From NCBI GenBank assembly GCA_963924555.1, contig OZ004583.1, positions 7,950,582-8,014,581 of the forward strand: a stretch of 64,000 nt of DNA, given 5' to 3'. Made by a program: the position numbers and the translations under genes. Of the stretch, positions 1-12,461 are shown one piece after another. The number at the start of each line of letters is the position of its first letter. The stretch's first letter is position 1. Source of the stretch: Crambe crambe. Its lineage: Eukaryota; Porifera; Demospongiae; Poecilosclerida; Crambeidae. Below the pieces are notes generated by a model. That model saw only the letters and a program-made list of their open reading frames with translations, made no database searches and was not told where the DNA came from.

Positions 1-524
1 ACGCGAACTAATGCAGTCTAATCGCCACCGTGAAATATACGGAAATTTAATTACGCGATGATGTCACGCCGGAAGTTATAATAATTTATTGATTCCGGAA
101 GTATCACTAATTCATAGTCTTTCTTCAGTGCCATTCTTGTTTTTCTGTATTTGAAGAAAGAGAAAATTACTTCAAGCTTCAGTCAAAAGGTAGGGAAGTA
201 GGTTACCATTGTGTTTGTACTGCCTACACAATTCCTCAGTAAAATATTATGCGTTGAAGTACATAGTGTAGCTTAACCATTATGTTCATGTTTACAATAA
301 GGACTATCTTTTTTCAAGAAAGAAGCTTGGACACAAAAGGTCTTAATGTCATTTCACACCCTATTACATGTAGAAGTTATATACACAATTGCAGCATGTA
401 GCATGCTCTATTCAGCAAATGGCCCACCCTCCACTATAGCTAACTTATGAAACAACATCAATAATATCGGTGTATAGAAGGCTATTATTAGTGCTCTGAG
501 TCACAAAAAACATGGCTTAGAATT

Positions 525-1253
525 TCATTGATCATCTTCGATGTCTTCTTCATCACTTGTTTCAGCCATTTCCTTTTTATTGTCATTCATTTCTTCCAGT
601 TCCATGTGATGAAGATCTTCATCTTTCTGTTCCTGGTGATATGTGTTAGCACACCCAGTGCATTGGCAACCAGGGCCACATTTGCTATGGTTTTTTCTGT
701 ATTTGCATCTCAGTGTTGTGCAACTTGCAGCCTTTCAAGACATACTCAAGTCTTCTATTGGCCTATTGGCCTTGGCAATGTTGCCATTGGTGTCCCACAC
801 CACATCAAGTTTTCCATTTTCCCTTTTCCATCCATACTCAACAAGTGCTGCATCATAATAATTAGCTATATAGAATGGGCAGTGAGCTAGCAATCTTTAT
901 AAATGTAGCTAGCTATAATGAAGCTGCATGCAATCAACCAAATATAATATAGGTTTGCCCCAAGCTGCATAGCTATGTACATACTACATACCTGGTAACT
1001 CAATCAGTTGCCAAGTGCCACAACTCCAAAACCCATAGACATTTATGCCAGTGGAGCCTCAGTGCATCAGTTGTAGGAACATTATGACTCTCTAGATCTG
1101 CCTTCATCCATACTCTTCTTCGAATAATGTCTAGCCATTCCTTACGTTTGCGAGTATCATTGCATGCCACGGCTCCTAAATTATTCAATATCTTCACCAG
1201 CTCAAGACTACCTCCATGACAAAGGATCATAGGTGTAGGAAGGAGTTCGGAAG

Positions 1254-1290
<37 letters not shown>

Positions 1291-2548
1291 AGGGGGGCAT
1301 TGCCCCCTCACATTCCACAATCTATTTTGGTTCTTTTTAAGGCATAATAATAAATATTATGACGACAACAGTGAGCATGGTAAACATGTACCTAGTTTTG
1401 CAAGGTGCATGCACACTTGTTACAATCTCACAGTATTACACTTGCCCCCCCCCCCCCCCCCCCCCCCCTTTCCTACACCTATCACAGTTATCATGCCACA
1501 TCTAGGAATTTTCATGAGAGGAAGGCTCACTCACCACACTCTCCATGCTTGTATACATACTTGACATGCTGCTTGTGGGTTTTGCCTGCTCAAACACAAC
1601 CTTGGAGTGCTTGAGTTGTAAGACTACATTGCTGAAAAGCCTGTAACAGTGACTACAGATGGTACTTGATGTAGTGAGTGCTGATGTTTCAATACATATG
1701 GTGGTAAGATACGAGTTAACCAGGTCTGATTCAGGGCAATGTCTGGTGTGCATTTTGGTTTGCTGTTGCAGGATGAGCATGCATGGCTGCGGGGCATATA
1801 GTGCATTTTGCATGTAGGTGTAATGACCCTTGCACAGTGGGGTGTCCTGCTCAGAACCAGAGATAATATGATTCCCAAGTATATGGATTGAAGGGATGTT
1901 GGTGAAGCCATCTGTGTTCGTCTGTATGTATCCTTATTATACCCAGCCACTCCACAGTATCCCTTCTTCCTAGTAAGTTTGTCTCTCCATCTGGGGTTGA
2001 AATTATTGGTGCCTACATTTCTGGTGGCTTGTCTATAACGTGCATGGCATATGCAGGACATGTTATCAAGTTGTTGCTCCTCTTCCATACAGGAACAAAC
2101 CAGCTCAAATAGTAGCTATATTGTGGATAATAAAGAGAGCTATGATGAACTCTTAAATAAATAAGTAGCTATTATCTAGCTAAGTGCATTGCATGCATAT
2201 CATAAGAAACCAAACACTACTTCAAAAACACCTCTGGCCAATTATAGTTAAGGAATTTTGCAGCTAATTTTCTCAATGTAGGAATATGGGACAATTAATA
2301 TCTATTGGTGTTTAATACTGCAGCTATTTGCCTACTTGTCTTACCTGTGTGAAAGTGCCAAGAGGACTATTCAGCAAATGGCCCAAGGTTGAAGGATTAT
2401 GCCCTTCAGAACTGTTAGTAGCTATAAATGTCGCCTGGTTTGTGGTAGAAATCCCTAACTTGAGCTGCATTTGCAGACTATTCAGTGCAGAAAGTTTCGC
2501 GATTTTGGTCATTAGCAACTGAACGATTCGCGAATTAATGAGATTCAT
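525..2548 (-). pseudogene. decayed multi-exon transposon-associated Cys-rich protein gene
   Basis: Read from right to left, coding blocks follow one another. A first exon runs from the ATG at 2548 to a good donor at 2345 and joins in frame to a block that starts at 2103 and stays open to 1624. A further block at about 1240-1000 contains LHWHKCLWVLELW, and a last block at about 860-525 contains EYGWKRENGKL, then CGPGCQCTGC, then an acidic tail ending at the stop 525-527. This order (CHGG motif, LHW..C.WVL motif, YGW...VWD, C-terminal CXC-like cysteine cluster) is one I associate with uncharacterised repeat-borne proteins of sponges and cnidarians. The last block must change frame twice between 'VWD' and the cysteine cluster, and a 34-base G tract (1255-1288) and a 24-base C tract (1445-1468) lie inside the gene, so I call it broken. 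Function unknown. Confidence 0.5.
1255..1468. repeat. long G tract and C tract
   Basis: There is an uninterrupted run of 34 G (1255-1288) and, 156 bp further on, a run of 24 C (1445-1468). They lie in introns of the decayed minus-strand gene. Such tracts recur throughout the window. Confidence 0.9.
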
Positions 2549-2654
2549 AACAATTTAGTATACGGAAAACCGTAAATTAAAAGGAGTGGCTAGTGCAATT
2601 AAATTTGTATTGTTCCTATGGGCACTTCCGGTAGGCGGCGACTAGACTGAATGA

Positions 2655-5399
2655 GGGAAAATGTATTAGTAACATATGATTAGCTAGAATAAGTGACCAA
2701 TTCACGGACACTTTTAGTTTCCGGACAGCTATATCAAGACAGTCAAAAGGAGCTACAAGATTTCAAATGCACCATCTGATCACCCATCATGTACTTACAT
2801 TGCAATCCAAAAATCTTCTTGTATTATCATCATAGGAGGCGGAAGGTGGGGGCTGGAGGGGCTAGAGCTCCCCCGATATTCAGAAGGTGGGGCTGAGCCC
2901 CCTCAAAAATGATGGATTATGACATCATGTTCTTAACAAGTGTAACTGAAATAGTTTGCTTTTTTTGTTGTTTTTTTTGTTCATATTTTTAGGCAGCTTA
3001 AAGGTAGTAGCTAGCTAACAAGCTATAATATTCAGTGGGAATTGAGACCTCACCCTAGAACCTCAGAGAACACACCAGATCCAATCCAATGAGGCTTAAA
3101 ATCCAAATATTTTCCTGGGGGAGCATGCCCTCAGACCCCCCTAGATGGCACGCTTTGCGTGCTAGTGTAGTCACACTTTTATTACACTCAGCCCCCCCAA
3201 AATAGATGACCTTCCTCCCCCTATGATCATTGTGTTCAGAAGCTAGAGGACCACAAAGTTGACGTCTGAAAACTGCAGATTCCGGAGAAACCACTCAGTT
3301 TACAGACTGCACCCAGAAAGGATTCAAACAAAAAAAAAATTTTTTTTTGCTTGTTCTGAGGTAATAAACAAATAACTCTGCCAAAGAGACTGCTGAATTA
3401 GTTAGCTAGTGTGGAGTTTGATGAGTTGAGACTCTATCATTCTAGCACTTTTTGGATTGCATCAAAAAATTTTGCCCCCCAAATTTTTCACAATGGTAAT
3501 CCCCCCCCAACCAAAAAAAAAAAAAAAAAAAAAATTGCTACTGGCTACATGTACTGTATATCTTGCATGCTAGCTTGTAATTGTTGTGATAAGTCAGTCA
3601 ATTAAGTGCCCCCCCCCCAATTGAAATGATCTTCTTCCACCTATGTTTGCTAAGTAATAATGGCAAGTTTACTGTCCTGTAACTAAACACTGTCCTGTAA
3701 CTAAATACTGTCCTGTAATTATTAATTAGCAGGTCAATATTTAGGGTCAAAGCCAAGGGGGCATTAAATAGATTTGTCAAGTGCTAAGGCAGGGTGGGGT
3801 TAAGTATGAGGATGGAGTGTGTGTCTCCTTGTATGGTTCATAGCTATCATGGCTCAGTGACATCACAAGTGAGTTTGATTGAATTGTAACTTAGCTATAG
3901 GCTGGGCCATCAAATGCAGCCACCATGAAGCCGTGCCTCTAGGGTCTAGCCTGATACCGGTCGCTAGGACCGTGCCGATACTGATCTCAAGGATCGTGGC
4001 ACATAAGAAGCCCAGCTAGCCTGGCCATAGGGCCGGTATGGGGGGAGAAGGTACTGAATAAGGGGGAGGGTACAACATACCTGTTTGGTTCCCACTGTCA
4101 TAGTCGATCATCTTTGAATTCAGAAATGTCAGTAGTTAGGCCATACCTATTTGATTTTATGTTTCACAGGCGAACTGGCTCTTGATATTGGGTCGGTAGG
4201 TAGCGAGATGAAAATGATAATGATTCTCATTAACAATTATTATTATTAAATAAAAGAGAACATTTACTCCTCAGTGAGTTTGGGTTTTTCAGCCATATTG
4301 TTTGCCTGCCTAGTGGAAGGTTGTTTGCCTCACCTATAGATGTCACACTAAGCCAAGCTATATTTGCTGTTTTGGGTGTTGGTAAGGGTTTAACCTTTGG
4401 CCCTAATCTATCATTTCCATTTCAAAGTTGAAAAAATTGGGTAGGTAGGGCCCGCGAAACATATAGTCATATTGGTATGGCCCTACCCTACCCTATCATT
4501 CCACTTTACAATCTAGAACTAGCTGAACTCGATCCCTCGATTGTTCATTACAGCTAACTCCTTTAACTTTCTCAATTCTCGACCAAATTTCAAAGTTCTC
4601 ATAGATAGGGACATGCAAATTAAGCTGGCATAGTTTTGGGCATAATGGGTTGAACCTTTATGCCAACACAATGCTGGATTTTTACTTCCAGGGGTTGGGC
4701 AGATATGAGGCATTGATGTTCACTCTTGAGTTCCTTTGTATAAACTGCTGAATTAGAGTAGCCACCTACGTAATTGGTGGTGGTAACAAAAATAACAACA
4801 AAACAACAACAACAAAAACAACAACAAAAAACAACAACAAAAACAACAACAAAAAACCGAAAATGAAAACAAAAAACAAAAATAAAACAAAACAAAATTA
4901 ATGTCTTCTGCTGCTGTTTTCTTTACTAAATTTTCCAGCAAACTAACTTGCTGCTGATACGGTTATGATGGATGACTAAAAGAGGCTGCAATTATGCTAC
5001 AATAAACCATCACTTATTAATTTTCTTATCAATTTTTAAAGCATAATAGGCATTTTTGTTGAGCATAATAGGGCAGGGGTTCTGGCATTGGAGCATAGCA
5101 TAATAGGGAAGAAAAAAGTGTAATTTGCATGTCTCTACTCATAGATCTTCTATCAGCTCTGCTGGTACATTAAATGAACCAAGAATCGAGAGAAAGAGAA
5201 AGTAAGAGCAGATATGGCGAATTAGCAAAGGGATCCAGTTATTATGATCTTGTTGTACTGTTGTTGGTGAGGGAGAACTGTGGGGTGGAGCCAACTCACC
5301 TTTACTACATGCACTGAGAGGAAGTATCAACATTCAACAATGACTGCGTCAAGTAAATATCTAAAAGAAGCTGAAGTGGAGATCCTAAATATGTGGACT
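2655..5399. other. gene-poor stretch with dispersed repeat ends
   Basis: No convincing gene. At 2831-2895 there is a GGAGGCGGAAG word followed by G/C-rich sequence, resembling the repeat ends seen near 7.2, 7.5 and 25.8 kb. Runs of A and C occur at 3500-3534 and 3609-3618. A triplicated CTGTCCTGTAACTAAA word lies at 3670-3720. An (AAC)n-type microsatellite lies at about 4781-4895. Confidence 0.5.
4781..4895. repeat. (AAC)n-like microsatellite
   Basis: An imperfect run of AAC and AAAC units about 115 bp long. Confidence 0.85.
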
Positions 5400-6320
5400 C
5401 CCTGAAATGCAAAAACCTCACAGTATTGGGGGAGAAGCCTTTTAGTGGAACCATCTCCCTGAAATGCTAAAACTCTATAGTCCACAGTATTAGGGGGAGA
5501 ACCCTTTTAATCATTACAGTGGAGCCCCTAAATGTGGACTCCTTGAACTTGAAATGGAAAACCTCACAGTATTGGGGGGAGAACCCTTATAATCAGTGGA
5601 GCCCCTAAATGTGGACTCCTTGAAATGCAAAACCTCACAGTATTGGGGGAGAACATTATAATCAGTGGAGCCCCTAAATGTGGACTCCTTGAAATGCAGA
5701 AGTATTGGGGGGAGAACCCTTATAATCAGTGGAGCCCCTAAATTAAATGTGGACTCCTTGAAGTGCAAAACCTCACAGTATTGGGGGAAGAACCCTTATA
5801 ATCAGTGGAGCCCCCCCTAAATGGACTCCTTGAAATGGAAAACCTCACAGTATTGGGGGGAGAACCCTTATAAATCAGTGGAGGCCCTAAATGTGGACTC
5901 CTTGAAATGCAAAACCTCACAGTATTGGGGGGAGAACCCTTATAATCAGTGGAGCCCATAAATGTGGACTCCTTGAAATGCAAAAGTATTGGGGGGAGAA
6001 CCCTTATAATCAGTGGAGCCCCTAAATGTGGACTCCTTGAACTTGAAATGGAAAACCACAGTATTGGGGGGAGAACCCTTTGGACTCCTTGAAATGCAAA
6101 AGTATTGGGGGGAGAACCCTTATAATCAGTGGAGCCCCTAAATTAAATGTGGACTCCTTGAAATGCAAAACCTCACAGTATTGGGGGGAGAACCCTTATA
6201 ATCAGTGACTCCTTGAAATGCAAAACCTTGGTTTTAATCAATACAGTGGAGCCCTGACTCCCTGAAATGCAAGAACCTCTATATTCCACAATATTGGGGG
6301 GAGAACTCTTTTAATTATTA
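5390..6320. repeat. minisatellite, unit about 70 bp
   Basis: At least ten imperfect copies of a unit that contains GTGGACTCCTTGAAATGC, then CCTCACAGTATTGGGGGGAG, then AACCCTTATAATCAGTGGAG. Units vary by internal deletion (some lack the CCTCACA part). Open frames across it are by-products of the repeat. Confidence 0.9.
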
Positions 6321-8140
6321 CAGTGAATGAGGTAGGTTGGAGGTAGGTTTGGGAGTCATAACATTGTGGGACTAATCAGATTGGCTACTTTACTATTAAT
6401 TATCTTGCATGTTCTGGTAACTATGAAGTGGAGAGACTCTGGAGACCTATCCACACCATTGCCTAGGCTGTACATATTATATGCAGAAGATCAGTGACCT
6501 TCATTCAAACTTCGTTGTCATTTTTCCTTTAAAGAACACTAGGCAATGAACACTCAACTTTTTTATGAAAAATGTAATATCATAGTTGTGTTTTTCTGAT
6601 ATAGCCAATGCTAAGTATAAAAATATTCTTTTTTATACATAGGCGATTAGCCAAGGTCAAAAGGTCAATATTGTCTGATCAAAATTTGCTTTGGTCTGAT
6701 ATTAGGCCTAATGCTATTGTTTTCCTTCTCAATTTTATGGCTGTAATATTCTGTTGCACTCAAGAACATGGCTAATCAAGTCTTGCCAGAGTCTCACAAC
6801 TCAATGGTGGTGCAGAGATCGATTTTGAGTGCTGAAGTGTTCGCCACTATGGTGACCTCTGTCACAGTGATATGGACACCTGGAGACTGTGTAATGTAAA
6901 CACTACATCATCCTCAGCTCCGCCTTATGCAAAACATACCTACCTCCCTCCCTTACTGAGGAATGCAGACAAGTACAGTTAGTGAAGTGATCTGTATAGT
7001 AATTGAAAAGTAAACACAGCGAGTCAGTTACATCCTTTTGGGGATCAGCAAGAAATGCTACACACAGTTCAAAATAATATGATGTACTCTTTCAGGACAT
7101 TTTTGTTGAGAATAATGTCCTGACTTTGTATATAGAGAGGTTGTACTCTTTTGGGTTCTTCTAGGATTTATTGAAGGTGTAGGGGCCAAGACTATGAATG
7201 ATCACCATGAAGGAGGGGGATCTAATGCATAGGCAGAGGAAGCAAGATAAAAGTGGGGGGGGGGGGGGGGGGGGGGGCCCAATGTAGTCTAGCTATATGT
7301 ATTGTAGTTTAACACAATTATCATTATAACTATTATGGGAAAGACAAAGTGCATATACAGCTATTACAGCTAAAAGTCATCAAAAAAAATTCTTCCTCCT
7401 TAAATCAATTTTTGGTCTGTTAGGTCCTTGTGTATATGTGATAGCATCATATTGTTTAACCTTTGGTTTACCTCACATGGCCAGCAAAAAAGTGGGGGGG
7501 GGGGGGGGGGGGGGGGCATGGCTCCCCAGGCCCCCCCTTTTCCTCCGCCTATGTAATGATTGGGTTTGTTTTTTTTTGAGATGGTTCCTGCATGGTGTAC
7601 TGTAGAAGCCAGGCACCAGTAACGAATAATAAGGCATAGGGGTAAGACATAAGGCATAAGGAAGGCATAGTGGTTCGTAAGATAATACAAAGGCACTTTT
7701 TCTGTTGAAAGGTTGTCCTCTTTCAGAGAGTGAAGTTAGTTCCATTATAATAGCATTCTCTGTCTGACCAAGATCCAATGATACCTGGCCCTCCTGCACC
7801 AGTGGGTGGGGCTATGGGCCAATGATGTTATATCCTGGCTGAACTGCTGCCTCATGTTTTCTCTACTCAGATCAGCAATTCGGTGCATCTGAGGTGCCCA
7901 TTCATCTCTAGGACATCCTATCAGTCATCACTAACTACTGAGGCTGGACTCCCTTGTGGAGCACAGGTACTCTGCTGAACACTTTTTTTTTTTTTTTTTT
8001 TGCTCTTTGCCTTATTACTTGCCTTTACATGTCACCCTTTAGATGTACATTCATTTTTTTTAAAAAATATAATTTTATGCGCATGCCCAGTAAAAACGCG
8101 CGTCTGCGCCGCGCGCGCCGCCTGAGCATGAGCTAGTCGT
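6321..8140. other. non-coding stretch with G tracts and dispersed repeat ends
   Basis: No gene recognised. Two 23-base G tracts lie at 7255-7277 and 7494-7516. The second is followed by CATGGCTCCCCAGGCCCC and CCTTTTCCTCCGCCTATG, a repeat end whose relatives occur near 1.3, 2.8 and 25.8 kb. A T tract occupies 7983-8001. Confidence 0.5.
7485..7556. repeat. dispersed repeat end with G tract and TCCTCCGCCTATG motif
   Basis: The arrangement G tract, CATG, C-rich block, then TTTCCTCYGCCTMTG is found here and at 25838-25890. Partial forms occur at 7214-7280 (GGCAGAGGAAGC before the G tract) and 2831-2895. This suggests one family of small elements whose end contains an unstable G run. Confidence 0.55.
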
Positions 8141-8330
8141 TATAACGTTTGCAGTTAGCTCGGTCAGCCAGTCCGTCCGTCGGTTGAAACTCAGTTGCTT
8201 GGTTGCTTTTTGCAGTTCAGTCGCTTTTGCAGTTCAGTCGTTCAGTCGCTTTTGCAGTTCAGTCGCAGTTCAATCGCTTTTGCAATTTTTCTTCGGTCCG
8301 TTTTCGTCAGTGAAGTCGGTAAGCTTAAAG
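8080..8330 (+). promoter_or_regulatory. promoter and untranslated leader of the 626-residue protein gene
   Basis: A GCGCATGC box and a CpG-rich block (8078-8125) are followed by tandem copies of TTTTGCAGTTCAGTCGC (about 8210-8290) and a good donor, GAAGTCG|GTAAGC, at 8318-8319. The first coding exon downstream opens directly after an acceptor at 9709, which fits a non-coding first exon here. This is inferred from splice signals only. Confidence 0.4.
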
Positions 8331-8429
8331 TTATAGTCACTGCAGAATGATGTGGTTATCTTGCATACTAAAATTTAATGGTTTGCAGCTAAATGCTCGA
8401 ACAGTGGCCTGTAGGGGTGATTATTAATT

Positions 8430-9215
8430 GTCATGTTGCAAATATGCATCTTGTCTCGCTATAGCTACACTTGTGTCATAGCAAGGGCGTATCGACCCGC
8501 CGAAGGCGGGGAGAGGGCATGCAACTCCCATACAGGCTGTATAGCCACCGAAATGCTGCAGGTTACTAAAAATAGATTTCAGTGCGCTATACGCGCGCAT
8601 GCGATGACGCGTGGTGAGCTCATGAATTAAATCAGCTGACTATTATCATATGACGTAGCTACACCAGCTAGCACTACAAGTACTATAGTATAGCCCTACA
8701 GATCGAGATGGAGTCACCAGAACTCCGCAAGGAATGTGTTGAAGAAGTAGAAGGACTGTAGAACCTATTTGTACTTCAATCTGTTCGTCAGAAGTTGCTG
8801 ACTAAGTTTGCTTCTCCAGCTGTAGCCTCAACGGCGGAAATAGGCTCGTTAAGCTCAATCTTTCAGTTATCAATTCCTGGTCTAATTCGAAATTTGCCTC
8901 AGCCATGCATGCTTTCAAAGGACTGTGGCTTTGGAGTTGAAAGCCAGCCGGCCGGCCGGCTAGCTGTTTGCGAGCGCGTGTGCGGTATACTATACTATAC
9001 TATGTACTAGTGATGAAATGTGACGCCAAACCGCAATCTATTTTTAGTAACCTCCAGCATTTCGGTGGCTATACAGCCTGTATAGGAGTTGCATGCCCTC
9101 TCCCCGCCTTCGGCGGGTCGATACGCCCTTGGTCATAGCCAGCAAAGTTGGTGTGCATGCAGGGTCGTTTTTCATACTACCTTTCTGTTAAAGGTAATGG
9201 TCATGTTGCAAATAT
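8430..9215. mobile_element. inverted-repeat (MITE-like) element between 16-bp direct repeats
   Basis: Two arms of about 97 bp, 8483-8579 and 9033-9131, are nearly perfect reverse complements; both contain the GCATGCCCTCTCC / CGGCGGGTCGATACGCCC words. The same 16-base word GTCATGTTGCAAATAT stands at 8430-8445 and 9200-9215, flanking the arms in direct orientation. The 450-bp centre has no recognised gene. It lies in the leader intron of the downstream gene. Confidence 0.65.
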
Positions 9216-9710
9216 ACTAGCTAGCTAATAGGATGTCCAAGAATTTGCCCAAAAACTTGCCCATCAATGGTTTTTAGAACCTGACTCAGACTTTGCAGTT
9301 TAACCTCGTGGAATTACATACTGTATAGTGTCCAATGTAGTCTTCAAGCTTGCATGGGCATTACAATTCGCTGTACTAATCATTATTTGAGTGACTACAA
9401 TCCATGCTATACGTAGTTAGCGCTGTACCCTCTAGAAAGTATCATGACGGCTAATATTAAGTACAGCAATTAAAATCACTCCAATTACATGCTAGCATGA
9501 TTCCAATGGTCGCCTCGGCTCATTAGAAAATCATGCCAGTGAACCTGTGGACATCTCTACTAGCTAGCTAGCTGGCCGATCAGATGCTTTTGAGGCATGC
9601 AATGCCAAGTAATTGTAAATTTCAAATTGATAATTCTGTGTTATATCCATGTGATAAGTATAGCCACCTATGCAGGGTCATAATCCTTGTTTACCTTTTT
9701 GTTTTAGATC

Positions 9711-12461
9711 ATGTCACATGTTGACCCATCTTCTGGCTGCCGGCGGAGTGATCGTTTGCGCAGCCGTGGGGGAGGTACCGCCCCAGAAGACCCCGTCCCC
9801 AGTGTACCATCATCTAGGCGGGGCCGACGGGGTGCGGGCAGGGGCAGGTCTAAAAGATCTGCTGCTGCTAAAGGTGCCTCCTCCTCTGCCACCGCCGGCA
9901 GCCATGACTCAACTGGCGTCACCTTGGCCACCACCTCAGTGACCAGCACCACCTCCACCAGTGTCACCACTGGTGTCACCTTGGCCACCACCTCTGCCAC
10001 CACCTCCACTGGTGTCGCCTCGGCCACCACCTCCCTACATCCAGCAACTACCCTCCCGGACCCTGACCATGGTGGTCGTTCCACTACCCCCCCTCTTTTT
10101 ACCTCTCCCTCTCCTCCTCCTCTTCCTCCTCTCTCCCTTTCTTTTCTCACTCCTGCTTCTACTTCCACTCCTTACACTGTTCCTCCTACCTCTGTTCTTC
10201 CTACCTCTACTTCTTCCACTCTTCCTACTACCTCTGTTCCTCCTACTTCTACTTCTTCCACTGTTCCTCCTACCTCTGTTCCTCTTACCTCTACTTCTTC
10301 TACTCTTCCTCCTCCTTCCACTGTTCCTCCTACCTCTACTTCTTCCAATCTTCCTCCTTCCTCTGCTCCCTCTTCTTCTGGTACACGTAGAAGGGTACCT
10401 CCTGGAACGTGCAGGAGGCGACGTTCTTCTGGTGCAAGGTACATGCAATAACTGTAGCTTATTGGTTGATTAGTAGGACACACTTGGGACCCATCCTTTT
10501 GTCCTTTGTAGAGAGGTTGTCCTTTTTTGGAGGTTATTTTGTAGTGGAACCTCCGAATAATAAACACACTTGGGACCCAGCCTATGGAGTGGAGCACCCC
10601 CTTCCAATTAAAATACAGCATTATTATAATAAATCTTGTATTATTTTTAGGCAACAGAAGCCATGGTTCAGAACTGAAAGGGACAGGAATGTGAGTATGT
10701 AGCTAGCTAGCATTGTTCTATCAATGTGTGAGCTTAAAGAGCAAAACCCCATCGCTCACAGCAACTGTTATTGTCTAGGCATTTAAAAAAAATGTCTTAA
10801 ATGTACAGTAAGCCTAAAATTGGTCGGATAAAGCCACCAAAATAGTGTCCCATGTTTTCCCCCCATTGTACATCTTTCCAATTATTTATTTATTATTATT
10901 CTTACCAACAGAATGAAAGGGCCACAAAGAAACAAGTGGCAGAAAGGCTTCGGGCAGCACGTACACTAGATCCTAAATTGCTGTTGTGCTGCCCGATCTG
11001 TTCTCGGAGTCGGACTGAGACCGTGTACTACAATATAACTTGGAGAAAATATGGCGGGGTTGAGATGCACGATGGCAAAGATCACCACATCATGGTGACT
11101 AATCGTTACATGGATCATCTAGCCATCGAGCATGGGATTCATGCGGATGACCTTCTGTATTCCCACCTCCCAGAGGTTGCGACACTTCGCTACATAAGAA
11201 ACCTCCCCAATCGTCTTATAGAGATGGGGAGGTATTTCTTAAACGAGGTGAACAAGCGCAACTCTCTGTTGAGGATGGGAATCCGGAAAGGTCAATTAAA
11301 GGCCGTCCAGGACTTTCTAAAGGAGGAAATGGTGACGGCACTGAGTAGAATTGTGGTAAGTTTAGTTGGTTATTTTGTTCTTCCCTGGCATTTTGTTTAA
11401 GCAGAACTCGCCTCATTGTGATATAACAGGGAATTATAAACAGTCTGACATTATGTCCAGGCAACTGTTGCCTTTTCCTGTTAATATTGCTCTGACACTA
11501 TTCAATACAGTGCTTATGAAAGAAAGCTGTCCCCACAAAGTATAGTACATTTAACTGGACATTGCATCAGTGTGCATTTTGACCAGTACTTTTGTCCTGA
11601 CAAACAAAATAATGACCAGACATATGGCTGTTATCATAAGCTCTGTATTCCAATAGAAAGAAGTGTTTTGAAATTTGATCAGGTCAACTGTGATCTGTTA
11701 TAATTGGCCTATGTTATTATTGAAAGACTTCTGTTCTACTCAATGTCTTAATGTGCACTCCTATTATGTGCATCTCCTTTTTCTCTCCCCAGCCTGACAT
11801 CGATGACTACATCGAAAGCCAGAGACGGCCTTTATCAGGGCGAGGACGGTCGGGCCGGCGAAAACGGCCCCGACCTACTGGGTCATCACACAGCAGACCA
11901 CCCCCCCGTTCAAAGCGGGTGCGGTTTTCTGATGAGGTGGGACCCAGCACATCCACCTCACAGGCTCAGGTTCCTCCTCCCCCTCAAACTCCCTCATCCT
12001 CCCACGACGATCCCTCGTCCGGTCCTTCATCCTCCCATGATCCCTCATCTGATCCCTCGTCTTCCGGCCCTCCCTCGTCCTCCGGCCCTCCCTCGTCCTC
12101 TGGCCCTCCCTCGTCCTCTCAATCCTCCTCCTCCACCACCTCTGCTGCACCCCGCCCTTTGAGAAAGGGGGCGTTGCCTGGCTCAAAAAGGGGGAAAGGG
12201 AGATTGGTTGAGCCAGAGCACCCCCAGGAGGGAAGGGGTGCAGTAGAGGGGGTGGAGACACGGCAGATGAGGAGGAGGAGAGGACTAGAGGAGGCGGAGG
12301 AAGAGGATATACGGCCACGGAGGAAGAGGCAGAGGAGAGAAATCTTCTCCTCGGAGGAGGAAGAAGAGGAAGGTCCACCACAAAGGAGGGTCCACCACAG
12401 AGGAGGAGGAGGAGGGAAGAAAGGGAGGATCAGGGTCAGGATCCAGGGGGAGGATAGATGA
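9711..12461 (+). CDS. unrecognised 626-residue basic, disordered protein with a Cys/His core
   Basis: Four exons join without a frame break: 9711-10438, 10651-10690, 10912-11355 and 11793-12461 (728+40+444+669 nt, 627 codons with stop). The ATG follows the acceptor TTTTAG by two bases. Residues 1-60 are rich in R, S and G. Residues 60-235 are Thr/Ser/Pro repeats (PPTSTSST-like). The exon 3 part (about 257-404) is the only globular-looking segment and holds CCPIC and, about 55 residues later, DHLAIEHGIH, a possible CxxC...HxxxxH zinc site. The last exon has RKRPRP, RPRRKRQRR and an EEEEEE tract, so nuclear location is likely. I recognise no family; it may be a sponge-specific chromatin or transposon protein. 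The opposite-strand frames are shadows of its low complexity. Confidence 0.6.

Larger units (their letters stand above)
11..2652. mobile_element. possible terminal-inverted-repeat element around the Cys-rich gene
   Basis: The first bases of the window (11-29) match the reverse complement of 2634-2652 at 16 of 19 positions (core AGTCTA.TCGCC). The two matches point towards each other and enclose the decayed Cys-rich gene. The match is short and the left end is at the window edge, so the true ends cannot be seen. The right end also carries a CACTTCCGGT word, an ETS-type promoter motif, so it may be the gene's promoter instead. Confidence 0.25.

Noticed and set aside
3941..4040. Possible tRNA-like GC-rich stretch
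   Set aside because: No cloverleaf with T-loop GGTTCRA-type box could be built; no tRNA is supported anywhere in the window.
5514..5983. Minus-strand frames
   Set aside because: They come from a 70-bp minisatellite.
9704..10654. Long frames on both strands across the Thr/Ser/Pro exon
   Set aside because: They mirror the repetitive composition of the real first exon; only the plus frame from 9711 splices in phase to exons 2-4.
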